This document shows, piece by piece, positions 7,807 through 16,203 of a stretch of 64,000 nt of DNA. The translations under genes and the position numbers were made by a program. Every line of letters begins with the position of its first letter. Within the stretch, counting starts at the first letter, position 1. The notes beneath the pieces were generated by a model. The model was given only the letters and a program-made list of their open reading frames with translations, was not told the DNA's origin and did not search any database. Source of the DNA: an uncultured Paracoccaceae bacterium (GTDB lineage Bacteria; Pseudomonadota; Alphaproteobacteria; Rhodobacterales; Rhodobacteraceae); NCBI GenBank assembly GCA_947498645.1, contig CANMKS010000001.1:372001-436000 (forward strand), given 5' to 3'.

Positions 7807-8430
7807 ATGGAACTGACACAAGCCCATCGTGATGCTCTGACCGATATCTTGCGCTGGCGGCGGGATGTGCGGCATTTTCTGCCCGATCCGGTGCCAGAAG
7901 ATGCGCTTGGACGCCTGCGCGCGGCAATGGATCTCGCCCCATCCGTCGGCAACGCCCGGCCATGGCGGGTGCTGCAAGTGCAGACACCGGCGCTGCGTCA
8001 GGATGTGATTGCCAACTTTGAGGCCGCAAATGCACAGGCTGCTGCGATTTATGACGATGCCAAACGGAACCGCTACAACGCGCTAAAACTGGCTGGCCTG
8101 CGCGAGGCCCCGGTACATCTGGCGGTCTTTACCGAACGCGCGCCAAAGGCCGGACACGGGTTGGGACGGCAAACCATGCCCGAAATGCTGGATTATTCAA
8201 CGGTTGCAGCCATTCACACGCTTTGGCTGGCGGCAAGGGCCGAGAATCTTGGTGTTGGTTGGGTATCAATCCTCGATCCGGCCGGCATCGCAAAGGTGTT
8301 GGATGTACCACCCAATTGGGCACTGACAGGCTATCTTTGCCTGGGAACGGCTGCGGAAGATAATGACACTCCCCTACTGCATCGCAAGGAGTGGCAGGAA
8401 AACAGCCAGACAGATTGGCGCGTGATCTGA
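7807..8430 (+). CDS. bluB: BluB, 5,6-dimethylbenzimidazole synthase
   Basis: This 207-residue nitroreductase-fold enzyme destroys FMNH2 with oxygen to make the lower ligand of cobalamin (family knowledge). It has ILRWRRDVRHFLPDPV, the flavin-binding APSVGNARPWR and NLGVGWVSILDP segments, all expected for BluB rather than a generic nitroreductase. The ATG directly follows the Lin0512-B stop. A strong inverted repeat follows the stop at 8439-8460, marking the end of the operon. Confidence 0.92.
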   Translation: MELTQAHRDALTDILRWRRDVRHFLPDPVPEDALGRLRAAMDLAPSVGNARPWRVLQVQTPALRQDVIANFEAANAQAAAIYDDAKRNRYNALKLAGLREAPVHLAVFTERAPKAGHGLGRQTMPEMLDYSTVAAIHTLWLAARAENLGVGWVSILDPAGIAKVLDVPPNWALTGYLCLGTAAEDNDTPLLHRKEWQENSQTDWRVI

Positions 8431-8438
8431 GCAGGGCA

Positions 8439-8460
8439 CCAGATTTTTCCAAAAATCTGG
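8439..8460. terminator. Inverted repeat between convergent bluB and the TPP-enzyme gene
   Basis: This is a perfect 10-bp inverted repeat, CCAGATTTTT then AAAAATCTGG, with a 2-base loop. It lies between convergent genes, 8 bases after bluB and 42 bases past the end of the gene on the other strand, so it can act on both. There is no long U-run after the stem, but the A5/T5 stem core supplies U residues on either strand. Confidence 0.6.
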
Positions 8461-8502
8461 ATCAATTTCCTTGAAAGAGATTACTGGTTCTTCGTTGCTG
8501 CC

Positions 8503-10104
8503 TCACGTATCGCCGCCGACCTTGCACTCGATAATCGCAACGGTTCCGGCCTCTTTGGCCCGCGCAAAGGCGGCAGGGAAATCCTCGGTGCGGTCCACCA
8601 CCTCGCCATGCCCGCCATAGGCCCGCGCCAAGGCAGCAAAATCCGGGTTTGCAAGCGCCGTGCCAGAGACACGCCCAGGATAGGTTTTTTCTTGATGCAT
8701 CCGGATCGTGCCATAGCGGCCGTTGTTCATCACCACAACAATGGGCGCCGCCCCATGTTGCACTGCTGTCGACATCTCATTGCAGGTCATCTGAAAACAC
8801 CCGTCGCCCGCAAGGCACACCACGGTGCGATCTGGATGCGCAATTGACGCCGCAATAGCCGCCGGAAAACCATAGCCCATCGACCCAGAGGTCGGGGCCA
8901 ATTGTGTGCCATGTTGCTTGTAGACAAAGTAGCGATTGAGCAATGCCGCATAATTGCCCGCCCCATTTGTCACAATGGCATCATTGGGCAGGTTGTCAGA
9001 CAACCATTTGACCACCTGCTCCTGCCTCAGTGCGGCGGAGCTTTCCTGCGGTGCGATCCAGCTTTCATAGTCAGCGCGGGCCGCCGCTGTCCAACTGTCC
9101 CAAGCGCCCGCGTGCTCTGCCTGCGACAAGGCGCGCAGGGCGGTCGGCGCGGTTGCAACGATGCCCACATCGGGCGTGTAGACACGGCCCAATTCGTCCG
9201 TATCTGCATGAATATGCACGAGTTTCTTTTGCGGATTGGCGGGGCTCACCAGCGTGTAGCCTTGGGTTTCGATATCACCAAAGCGTGTGCCCAACAGGAT
9301 CAGCGTATCCGCGTCCCGCACCCGCTGCGCCAGTTTGGGGTTAAGACTGACACTCAGATCGCCCGCATAGCAGCCGTGATGATTATCCATGTAATCCTGC
9401 CTGCGGAACACTGCGACCACGGGCACTTGCTGGGTCTCGGCAAAGGCTTGCAGATCGGCCTGCGCCTGCGCGGACCAATGCGGTCCACCGACCACAACAA
9501 AGGGCCGCTCGGCCTCGGCCAATGTGTGCATGATCAACTGGACCGCCTGCGGGGAAAGAGACTCCGGCACTGGCTGCGGCAAATGAATGTCCGGCACGTC
9601 GGCAGGGGCGCTTAGCATGTTTTCAGGCAAGGCCAGAACGACCGGGCCAGGCCGCCCGGACATCGCAACGCGAAAGGCCCGGCTGATGTATTCGGGCAAC
9701 CTGTCAGTGTGATCCACCTGCGCCACCCATTTCGTCAGACCGCCAAAAACCCCTTTGTAATCAACTTCTTGAAAGGCTTCTCGATCCGTGTGCCGATTGT
9801 CGATCTGGCCCACGAACATGACCATGGGCGTGCTGTCCTGCTGTGCTATATGAATGCCAGCGCTGGCATTTGTCGCACCGGGACCACGGGTCACAAAGCA
9901 CACACCGGGCTTGCCGGTCAGTTTGCCGTAGGCCTCTGCCATCATCGCGGCACCACCTTCCTGACGGCAGACGATGTTGGGGATCCCGCTGTCGTACAAT
10001 CCGTCCAGCGCGGCCAGAAAGCTCTCACCGGGGACCGAGAAAACCCGCGCCACCCCCAGCTTAACCAATTGATCTGTCAGTATCTTTCCGCCATGTCGGG
10101 TCAT
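8503..10104 (-). CDS. Thiamine pyrophosphate enzyme, acetolactate synthase-like
   Basis: This 533-residue protein has the three TPP-enzyme domains. The N-terminal domain has the catalytic Glu in CRQEGGAAMMAEAYG and TRGPGATNAS. The C-terminal domain has the TPP/Mg motif AGDGCFQMTCNEMST ending in MNNGRYGT. It resembles the biosynthetic-type ALS/benzoylformate decarboxylase superfamily, but no small regulatory subunit gene is adjacent, so the reaction is uncertain (a decarboxylase or carboligase). It is divergent from the FMN reductase. The 118-base gap between them contains three inverted repeats. Confidence 0.85.
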   Translation of the reverse strand: MTRHGGKILTDQLVKLGVARVFSVPGESFLAALDGLYDSGIPNIVCRQEGGAAMMAEAYGKLTGKPGVCFVTRGPGATNASAGIHIAQQDSTPMVMFVGQIDNRHTDREAFQEVDYKGVFGGLTKWVAQVDHTDRLPEYISRAFRVAMSGRPGPVVLALPENMLSAPADVPDIHLPQPVPESLSPQAVQLIMHTLAEAERPFVVVGGPHWSAQAQADLQAFAETQQVPVVAVFRRQDYMDNHHGCYAGDLSVSLNPKLAQRVRDADTLILLGTRFGDIETQGYTLVSPANPQKKLVHIHADTDELGRVYTPDVGIVATAPTALRALSQAEHAGAWDSWTAAARADYESWIAPQESSAALRQEQVVKWLSDNLPNDAIVTNGAGNYAALLNRYFVYKQHGTQLAPTSGSMGYGFPAAIAASIAHPDRTVVCLAGDGCFQMTCNEMSTAVQHGAAPIVVVMNNGRYGTIRMHQEKTYPGRVSGTALANPDFAALARAYGGHGEVVDRTEDFPAAFARAKEAGTVAIIECKVGGDT

Positions 10105-10141
10105 CTGCGCCTCCCTCGGATTTAGCCATAGAATGGGTCAG

Positions 10142-10214
10142 GCACAGCGGCTGTGCAACCATGGTGGTTGCGAAATGCCGGGGTGGCTCTAACTGTTGTC
10201 TGGACTGACAACAG
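10142..10214. promoter_or_regulatory. Three inverted repeats in a divergent promoter region
   Basis: Between the divergent TPP-enzyme and FMN-reductase genes lie three perfect repeats. They are GCACAG-CGG-CTGTGC (10142-10156), GCAACCA-TGG-TGGTTGC (10155-10171) and CTGTTGTC-N6-GACAACAG (10193-10214). The third reaches into the AGGAG ribosome site of the reductase, so it could be either an operator or a translation-controlling hairpin. No adjacent regulator gene is obvious. Confidence 0.45.
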
Positions 10215-10222
10215 GAGCAACC

Positions 10223-10753
10223 ATGACCACGCTACTTGGCATCTCAGGATCGCTGCGCAAGGCATCGACCAATACCAAACTGATCCACGCCGCCGCTGAT
10301 GTTTTTGGCGCGGATGAATTCATCGCTGCGGACATCAATTTCCCGCTGTATGACGGTGATCTGGAGGCGGCAGAAGGCATCCCAACCGCAGTGCAAAAAT
10401 TGGCCGATCAGATCGCGGCAGCCGATGCTGTGATCATCGCAACCCCCGAATATAACAAGGCAATTTCAGGCGTATTGAAAAATGCACTAGACTGGGTGAG
10501 CCGGACCAAAGGCAACCCATGGGCCGGCAAACCGCTGGCCATCATGTCCGCTGCCGCGGGGCGCGCAGGGGGCGAGCGGGCGCAGTTTTCACTGCGCCTG
10601 GCGATGATGGCGTTTCGGCCTGATATCCTGCAAGGACCAGAGGTGCTGGTCGCGAATTCCGGTCAGGAATTTGATGACGATGGCAAGCTGAAGGGTGAGA
10701 TGTACAACAGGTTGCTGGCAGATCTGATGGGCGCGCTGAAAGCCCGGATTTAG
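10223..10753 (+). CDS. NADPH-dependent FMN reductase family protein
   Basis: This 176-residue flavodoxin-fold protein has the FMN phosphate loop GISGSLRKASTNTKL (residues 6-20) and the signature TPEYNKAISGVLKNALDWVSR near residues 77-97, typical of the YieF/ChrR/azoreductase group. Likely activity is NAD(P)H-dependent reduction of FMN, quinones or similar acceptors. ATG 10223 is chosen because AGGAG lies just upstream and family members start MxxLLGISGS. An in-frame start at 10196 is unlikely. An 11-bp repeat array begins 3 bases after its stop. Confidence 0.88.
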   Translation: MTTLLGISGSLRKASTNTKLIHAAADVFGADEFIAADINFPLYDGDLEAAEGIPTAVQKLADQIAAADAVIIATPEYNKAISGVLKNALDWVSRTKGNPWAGKPLAIMSAAAGRAGGERAQFSLRLAMMAFRPDILQGPEVLVANSGQEFDDDGKLKGEMYNRLLADLMGALKARI

Positions 10754-10756
10754 GCC

Positions 10757-10801
10757 GTACAGACAGCGTACATATGCTGTACATACGCTGTACATACAGC
10801 T
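10757..10801 (+). repeat. Array of 11-bp GTACATAC repeats (intergenic copy)
   Basis: Four units stand in tandem: GTACAGACAGC, GTACATATGCT, GTACATACGCT and GTACATACAGCT (the last is 12 bases). The sequence then continues GTAGGGTGG. A second array of the same design, also opening with GTACAGAC, occurs at 44116-44159 inside the beta-mannosidase gene. The period of about one helical turn puts every unit on the same DNA face. It is not a CRISPR array: there are no spacers. Confidence 0.8.
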
Positions 10802-10868
10802 GTAGGGTGGCAATTGATCAAGTCGGGCCGTAAAACCGCTGGCAACAGGCAGAATTTGGAGGCGACAC

Positions 10869-11261
10869 ATGGCACGCGGCGCAGGCGGAACGGACGGTGG
10901 CACCGGCACATTCCTGATCGGGCTGATCATGATGGTGGGCGGTGGGTATCTGCTGCTAAACGGGATTGTGGTGCGGCCCAATTTCGGGATCGGCAGCAGG
11001 GTATTTGGCATCGGCGGCGTGTCGATCACATCCGGCATGGTCCTGATCCCGTTCATGTTCGGGGTGGGGATGATTTTCTACAACTCCAAAAACTGGTTTG
11101 GCTGGGGGATCGCCGGGGCATCACTGGTGGCGCTGGTGTTCGGGGTGATAGCGAATATGACGCTGCAACTGGAACGGATGAGCGCCTTTGATCTCATTGT
11201 GATTTTGGTGCTGTTTGTGGGCGGGTTTGGGTTATTTTTGCGGTCGTTGCGGGCGGGGTGA
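10869..11261 (+). CDS. Small integral membrane protein, unknown function
   Basis: This 130-residue protein has a Gly-rich N-terminus (MARGAGGTDGGTGTF) and about four hydrophobic segments (near residues 14-35, 48-68, 76-95 and 106-126). GGAGG lies 5 bases before the ATG. I recognise no family. It stands alone between the 11-bp repeat array and the A/T-richer glycan patch. Confidence 0.75.
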   Translation: MARGAGGTDGGTGTFLIGLIMMVGGGYLLLNGIVVRPNFGIGSRVFGIGGVSITSGMVLIPFMFGVGMIFYNSKNWFGWGIAGASLVALVFGVIANMTLQLERMSAFDLIVILVLFVGGFGLFLRSLRAG

Positions 11262-11338
11262 CGGCACACGGAGCGAACGGCAACTACGAGCCCAAATCAG
11301 TCGATCTTTCTCGCAATCTAATCAACGTTGTTTCTCTA

Positions 11339-11920
11339 CTAATCAAAAAATGGATGTTCGGGGAACAGGTCTCTTAGAAAAGGCTGGGCTTTGTCGCCAT
11401 CTGACAAGATCGGGTTCGTACAGGGCCAATCAACGGCGACATCTGGATCATTCCACCTGAAGCCAAACCTGCCGCTCGGTTCGTATTCGCCGGAGACATC
11501 GTTAAAGTAATCGACTTCTGTCACGCAATAGAACGCATTACTGACACCGGTTGGTACGTATAGCCGGTTCCTCTTTCCCGGAGGGTCCCCCATCAGAAAC
11601 GTTTGGCTCTTTCCGAACGTCTCGCTGTCGGGGCGTGTGTCGACAACAGCGCAAAGCGCCGTACCATGCACAACATAGATCAGCTTGTTCCACGGCTCTT
11701 TCCTGAAACCGCGAAGTGTGTTCGGTTGCGACCGAGAGTGATTTGATTGCGCAAATTTGTGCGGTTCATTCAGGCGCTTGTCGAGCACCGACGCTTTGTA
11801 ATTCTCAAGGAAGAACCCCCTGTCATCTTCAATCACGTTGTTTTCGATTAGGAGAACGCCGTCAATACTGGTGTTACTTGCAATCAATTCTCGACTCCTT
11901 TCATCACAGTGAATGCCCAC
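11339..11920 (-). CDS. RmlC-like cupin (dTDP-sugar epimerase family), catalytic His absent
   Basis: This 193-residue protein follows the dTDP-4-dehydrorhamnose 3,5-epimerase pattern: DDRGFFLENY, QSNHSRSQPNTLRG, KLIYVVHG, VVDTRPDSETFG, the GVSNAFYCVTEVDYFN strand and a WNDPDVAVDWP end. Where family enzymes have LRGLHYQ or LRGFHxEP, this protein has LRGFRKEP, so the general-base His is Arg. It may be inactive, bind a sugar nucleotide only, or catalyse something else. Base composition here is visibly richer in A/T than in the flanks. No rmlABD genes are adjacent. Confidence 0.8.
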   Translation of the reverse strand: MGIHCDERSRELIASNTSIDGVLLIENNVIEDDRGFFLENYKASVLDKRLNEPHKFAQSNHSRSQPNTLRGFRKEPWNKLIYVVHGTALCAVVDTRPDSETFGKSQTFLMGDPPGKRNRLYVPTGVSNAFYCVTEVDYFNDVSGEYEPSGRFGFRWNDPDVAVDWPCTNPILSDGDKAQPFLRDLFPEHPFFD

Positions 11921-12017
11921 AGAACGTTGCCCGAGATTTCACTTGCCAAACCAAGCATCAGCCTCGATCGTGCGTGACGATAGCGAATGACTAAGAGTAA
12001 TAAGTAGGGATGATAGC

Positions 12018-13262
12018 ATGGAGCGGGTATCAGCTTCCATCATAATTCCAACATTTAACAGGCATGCAACTCTGGGACGGTCGGTTCTGTCTGCACGTGA
12101 GCAAACTGTTCAGGATATTGAAATCATTGTTGTTCTGGACGGCGCATCACCACAATGCCGAGACGTTGCAAAGCGGCATGCCGCAGAAGACGAGCGTGTA
12201 AGTGTCCTCGATTTGCCAAAGGCACCGGGCCGCGGACATGAAAACTGCGATAAGGCCGTCATCTCCGCGAGATCAGACAAGATATTGTACTGCGATGACG
12301 ACGATTTGCTTTTGCCGAACCATGTTCAAGTGCTGGGAGCTATGTTGGATGTTGCAGATGTCGCAGAAACCAGAGTTGCCTCGCTGGGCCGTCTGGGCGA
12401 TCTGCACCTTACGCCATGTCCGACTGGCAATCCCAGAGTGCGCCAGCTGCTCGCAAATGGGAAATGCAAATTCTTGTTTGACACGCACTTTGGACACACC
12501 ACGCAAGCCTATGAGGCGTTTTCGAGCTGGAGGGTAGGTAACGACCAAAATGGCGCTCCGGTCAGAGAATTTCTGAGCCGATTTGCAAGTTCCCAAGACT
12601 GTCGATGGGTGTCCAGAGATGACATCACAGCGATATCTCTTCACGGTGCTGCAAGAAAAGACATGACCGCGGAGCAGAGATCGGCCGAAATAGATGCGTG
12701 GTACGGCATCATCCGCTCAAGCGGGGAGTTTGAGGGAGAAGTGCGCAAAGCTAATTCCACCAATCACCTCTATAGGCTGTTGCAAGTTGACCCGCCGCTG
12801 GGGGCGTCCTTTGACGACTACCTGTCAGATAGGGGTGCTTACACAGATGTATTCAAGGACAAGAATGCACAGGGTCTCTTTCGATTGATGAACATGAAAC
12901 CTATTCCCGCTGACGACGCCGGTGAACTGGCGGGAATACTCCTTCAGCCTCTGCTCGGGGCATATAGCTTCACATTTTCGAGTCTGATGAAAAGGGTCTA
13001 TGGCCCCGACGCCGCCGCGCAAATAATGAAAAAGGCGGCACTCTATCCCGCAGGTCAACTTGCGGGCCCTCTAACAGCCTATGCACAGCTTCAGGCAGGT
13101 CGCGGCCGTAGGGAAGAGGCGATACTGGCAATTTCGGATGCGCTCGAGATTGGGCCGGATCCGAAAGGGGATATCGCGAAACTCAAAGAGCACATTGCAC
13201 AAACGAACCCTTTAAAAGGACTGTGGACCAGAGTTTTCCGGAAAGCTGGAAAACCCTCATAG
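12018..13262 (+). CDS. Family 2 glycosyltransferase
   Basis: This 414-residue protein has an N-terminal GT-A domain with SIIIPTFNRHATLGRSVLS, VLDGASPQ and the nucleotide-sugar/metal motif YCDDDDLLLPNHV near residue 95. The C-terminal third lacks a GT signature and is helical, with AQLQAGRGRREEAILAISDA resembling a TPR unit. Donor and acceptor are unknown; a surface polysaccharide or protein glycan is likely. It lies in the A/T-richer segment, divergent from the RmlC-like gene. Confidence 0.82.
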   Translation: MERVSASIIIPTFNRHATLGRSVLSAREQTVQDIEIIVVLDGASPQCRDVAKRHAAEDERVSVLDLPKAPGRGHENCDKAVISARSDKILYCDDDDLLLPNHVQVLGAMLDVADVAETRVASLGRLGDLHLTPCPTGNPRVRQLLANGKCKFLFDTHFGHTTQAYEAFSSWRVGNDQNGAPVREFLSRFASSQDCRWVSRDDITAISLHGAARKDMTAEQRSAEIDAWYGIIRSSGEFEGEVRKANSTNHLYRLLQVDPPLGASFDDYLSDRGAYTDVFKDKNAQGLFRLMNMKPIPADDAGELAGILLQPLLGAYSFTFSSLMKRVYGPDAAAQIMKKAALYPAGQLAGPLTAYAQLQAGRGRREEAILAISDALEIGPDPKGDIAKLKEHIAQTNPLKGLWTRVFRKAGKPS

Positions 13263-13343
13263 ACAAACTGTGCTCGCCGAAGATGCAGCGAACGGCGGCA
13301 AAGTCCCGCAAAGCCGACATTCACCCTTCGACCGACCACCCCC

Positions 13344-14918
13344 TCAATACCCCAACGCACATCCATCTTTGCGCGGATCGCTCCCTGCTTCCAGCACCCC
13401 GTCTTGGCGCAGCAGGATCGCTTGTGATCCCCCCATTGCTGTTTCAGGCCGTTGCACGTTGTGGCCCAGTGCCGTCAGTTCGGCTTTGACCGCCTCCGCG
13501 TAGCCATCCTCGACGTTCAACTTATCCCCTTCGGCAAAGCAGCGGGGCGCGTCCATGGCCGCTTGGGGCGTTAGCCCGAAGTCTGTGATGTTGGTCACGA
13601 ACCGCGCGTGTCCTGTTGACTGGTACTGCCCGCCCATCACGCCAAACGGCATCATCACACGCCCCCCCTTGTGCAGCATTGCGGGGATGATGGTGTGCAT
13701 GGGCCGTTTGCCGGGGCCCGCTTCGTTGGGGTGTCCTTCGGTCAGGGTGAACCCCGCACCGCGGTTCTGGAACAGCACGCCGAATTGGTCCGATGCAATC
13801 CCCGATCCAAAGGAATGGAAGACCGAGTAGATCAGCGACACGCACATGCGGTCCCGGTCCACCACGGTGATGTAGATCGTGTCCTTGTGCACCGCCTCTG
13901 CCCCCGGCAACCCGGCAGGCATCGCCTTTTTGGGGTCGATCAGTGCTGCCAGTTCCGCTGCCGTGTCAGGCGAGGTCATATAGTCCAGCCGCGTCATGTG
14001 ATCGGGGTCAGAGAGGAACCGGTTGCGCGTGTCGTAGGCGAGCTTTGTTGCCTCGGCCTCGATATGCGCGCGCGCGGCCCCCCAAGGGTCCATCCCCGCG
14101 ATGTCGAAATGTTTGAGCATGTTCAGCAGCAGGATCGCCGTCGCGCCCTGCCCGTTGGGTGGGTGCTCAAAAAGGTCCAGCCCGCCGTAGCTGCCTGTGA
14201 TCGGATCGGTGTAGTCGCTTTCGCAGTTGGCAAAATCGTCCAGCGTGTGAGTGCCGCCCAGCGCTTGCAGGCTGTTCACCATGTCTTCGGCCACTTCGCC
14301 TTCGTAGAAACCTGCCCGCCCGTCCATGGCGATTTTACGCAGCACCTTGGCCTGTCCCGGCGCACGGAATATTTGTCCGATGGCGGGGGCGTTGCCGTCC
14401 ATCAGGAACAGATCGCGGGCGTGGCCAGAGAGGTTGTCCACCGCCTTTGCCCAATCCGACGACACGCGGTCGGCCACGGGCACGCCAGTCTCTGCATAGT
14501 GAATTGCAGGGGCGAGCGCCGCCTTCAGGCCCAGTTTGCCCCAGTCTTTGGACAGGCGGCAGAAGGCATCGACTGCGCCGGGGATCGTGACAGCGTCAGC
14601 GGAATAGGGTGCGATCACCTCACCCTTGGCCCGCAGTTTGTCTGCGTTAATCCCTGCGGCTGCCCGGCCCGATCCGTTCATGGCCACAACCCGGTCTTCG
14701 CCCGGTGGTGTCATCAGCACAAAGCAATCGCCGCCGATCCCCGTCATCTGCGGTTCGCAAAACCCAAGCAGCACAGCCCCGGCAATGGCCGCGTCCATGG
14801 CGTTCCCCCCGGCCTCCATCATCTGCACGGCGACTTTGGCGGCCAGCGGGTGCGATGTGGCGCACATCCCGTTGCTGGCATAGACAGGAGAGCGGCCGGG
14901 GATGTGGAAATTGCGCAT
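13344..14918 (-). CDS. Gamma-glutamyltransferase family protein (YwrD type)
   Basis: This 524-residue Ntn-hydrolase precursor starts MRNFHIPGRSPVYASNGMCA. It has MEAGGNAMDAAIA and GIGGDCF in the large subunit. The autocleavage region is HKDTIYITVVDRDRMCVSLI, with the probable nucleophile Thr at the new N-terminus, followed by FGSGI and the PMHTIIPAM segment. It carries no obvious signal peptide, so a cytoplasmic, YwrD-like enzyme acting on gamma-glutamyl compounds is likelier than periplasmic Ggt. ATG 14918 has AAGGA upstream. An in-frame extension to 14999 lacks a ribosome site. Confidence 0.87.
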   Translation of the reverse strand: MRNFHIPGRSPVYASNGMCATSHPLAAKVAVQMMEAGGNAMDAAIAGAVLLGFCEPQMTGIGGDCFVLMTPPGEDRVVAMNGSGRAAAGINADKLRAKGEVIAPYSADAVTIPGAVDAFCRLSKDWGKLGLKAALAPAIHYAETGVPVADRVSSDWAKAVDNLSGHARDLFLMDGNAPAIGQIFRAPGQAKVLRKIAMDGRAGFYEGEVAEDMVNSLQALGGTHTLDDFANCESDYTDPITGSYGGLDLFEHPPNGQGATAILLLNMLKHFDIAGMDPWGAARAHIEAEATKLAYDTRNRFLSDPDHMTRLDYMTSPDTAAELAALIDPKKAMPAGLPGAEAVHKDTIYITVVDRDRMCVSLIYSVFHSFGSGIASDQFGVLFQNRGAGFTLTEGHPNEAGPGKRPMHTIIPAMLHKGGRVMMPFGVMGGQYQSTGHARFVTNITDFGLTPQAAMDAPRCFAEGDKLNVEDGYAEAVKAELTALGHNVQRPETAMGGSQAILLRQDGVLEAGSDPRKDGCALGY

Positions 14919-15182
14919 GTGAGTATCCTTTTGTCTTGGCGGGAAGATTAGGCCATGGGGCCGGTCTTGCAATGGCAATGTCGCAGATCGTTTTTGCACC
15001 GATCTGCCAATTCGGCGAAACTATGTGGTACTGGGTCCGATGATCAGGCTTTGGCCCTTCGTCAAAATCCCCGAACCTCTGCCTGCGCCCGGTTTAGGGT
15101 CTTACGGTCGCACCCGCTGTTCGGTACTGTCCAACCAAGCCGGGGCGAGGTCTTTGGCGATGAAGATGCGTGGAGGCACGAT

Positions 15183-16199
15183 TTGGCCAAGAGAATACTT
15201 CTTACCGGTGGGGCGGGTTACATCGGGTCACATACCTACGTTGCCCTTCTTGAGGCAGGCTATGAATGTGTTGTGCTGGATAATTTCAGCAATGCCTCGC
15301 ACAGTGTCCCACCTGTTTTGGAGAAGATAACAGGCGTCCCTGTGCAACTTGTCGAGGGTGACGTGTTGGACCGTGATTGTCTTGATCGTATCTTCAGCGC
15401 GCATCACATTGATGCGGTCATTCATTTTGCCGCCTTCAAGTCGGTTGGTGAAAGTGTCGCGAACCCCCTGGCCTACATGCAATGCAATATTGGTGGTTTG
15501 GTCACTTTGATGCAGGCCATGGAGGCAGCAGGCGTCTTTCATCTGGTGTTCTCTTCTTCGGCCTCTGTCTATGGCACCCCCCAGACACTGCCTGTGCCAG
15601 AGACGGCACCGCTGAGTTACGCAAGCCCCTATGGTTACACCAAACTGGCATGCGAGCAGATCATCGCGCAGGCTTGCGCAGCCGACCCGAGATGGGCCGT
15701 TGGCGTGTTGCGGTATTTCAACCCGGTGGGCGCGCATCCCTCTGGCCTGATTGGCGAGGATCCCAAAGACATCCCGAACAATCTGATGCCTTACATCGCC
15801 AAGGTCGCAGCTGGTGAACTGCGGCAGCTTTCTGTCTTTGGGAACGACTATCCAACGCAGGATGGCACAGGCGTTCGTGACTATATCCATGTGTGCGACT
15901 TGGCGGCTGGCCATGTTTTGTCGCTGCAGTCACTTTTGGAGAAAAACGCAGGCCACCTTGTCAACCTGGGAACAGGACAAGGCTATTCGGTTCTGGAGCT
16001 TCTGGCCGCTTATTCCAAAGCGTGCGGGCGCGACCTGCCCTACGAAATTGTGGAACGACGGCCCGGTGATCCGGCGGCATCGTTTGCCGACCCGCAAAAG
16101 GCCAAGGATGTTCTGGGTTTCCGGGCAACTTACGACCTGGATGAGATGTGCGCGAGCAGTTGGCACTGGATCAACACCGGTGCGCAGAAACAGGGCTAA
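15183..16199 (+). CDS. galE: UDP-glucose 4-epimerase
   Basis: This 338-residue short-chain dehydrogenase-type epimerase interconverts UDP-glucose and UDP-galactose. It has NAD-binding LLTGGAGYIGSH (residues 6-17), SSSASVYG and the catalytic YGYTK, and FNPVGAHPSG. The start is taken as TTG 15183 because GGAGG stands 6 bases upstream and the product MAKRILLTGG begins like the family. Upstream open frame (from 14955) lacks any homology. It is convergent with a glycosyltransferase four bases beyond its stop. It likely feeds surface polysaccharide synthesis. Confidence 0.92.
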   Translation: MAKRILLTGGAGYIGSHTYVALLEAGYECVVLDNFSNASHSVPPVLEKITGVPVQLVEGDVLDRDCLDRIFSAHHIDAVIHFAAFKSVGESVANPLAYMQCNIGGLVTLMQAMEAAGVFHLVFSSSASVYGTPQTLPVPETAPLSYASPYGYTKLACEQIIAQACAADPRWAVGVLRYFNPVGAHPSGLIGEDPKDIPNNLMPYIAKVAAGELRQLSVFGNDYPTQDGTGVRDYIHVCDLAAGHVLSLQSLLEKNAGHLVNLGTGQGYSVLELLAAYSKACGRDLPYEIVERRPGDPAASFADPQKAKDVLGFRATYDLDEMCASSWHWINTGAQKQG

Positions 16200-16203
16200 C
16201 GCC

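Noticed and set aside
10757-10801. CRISPR array
   Set aside because: The 11-bp units are directly adjacent with no spacers, and no cas gene is present.
13671-14951. 426-codon + strand frame across the gamma-glutamyltransferase
   Set aside because: Its product is Arg/His/Cys-rich with no domain, opposite a well-supported GGT reading.
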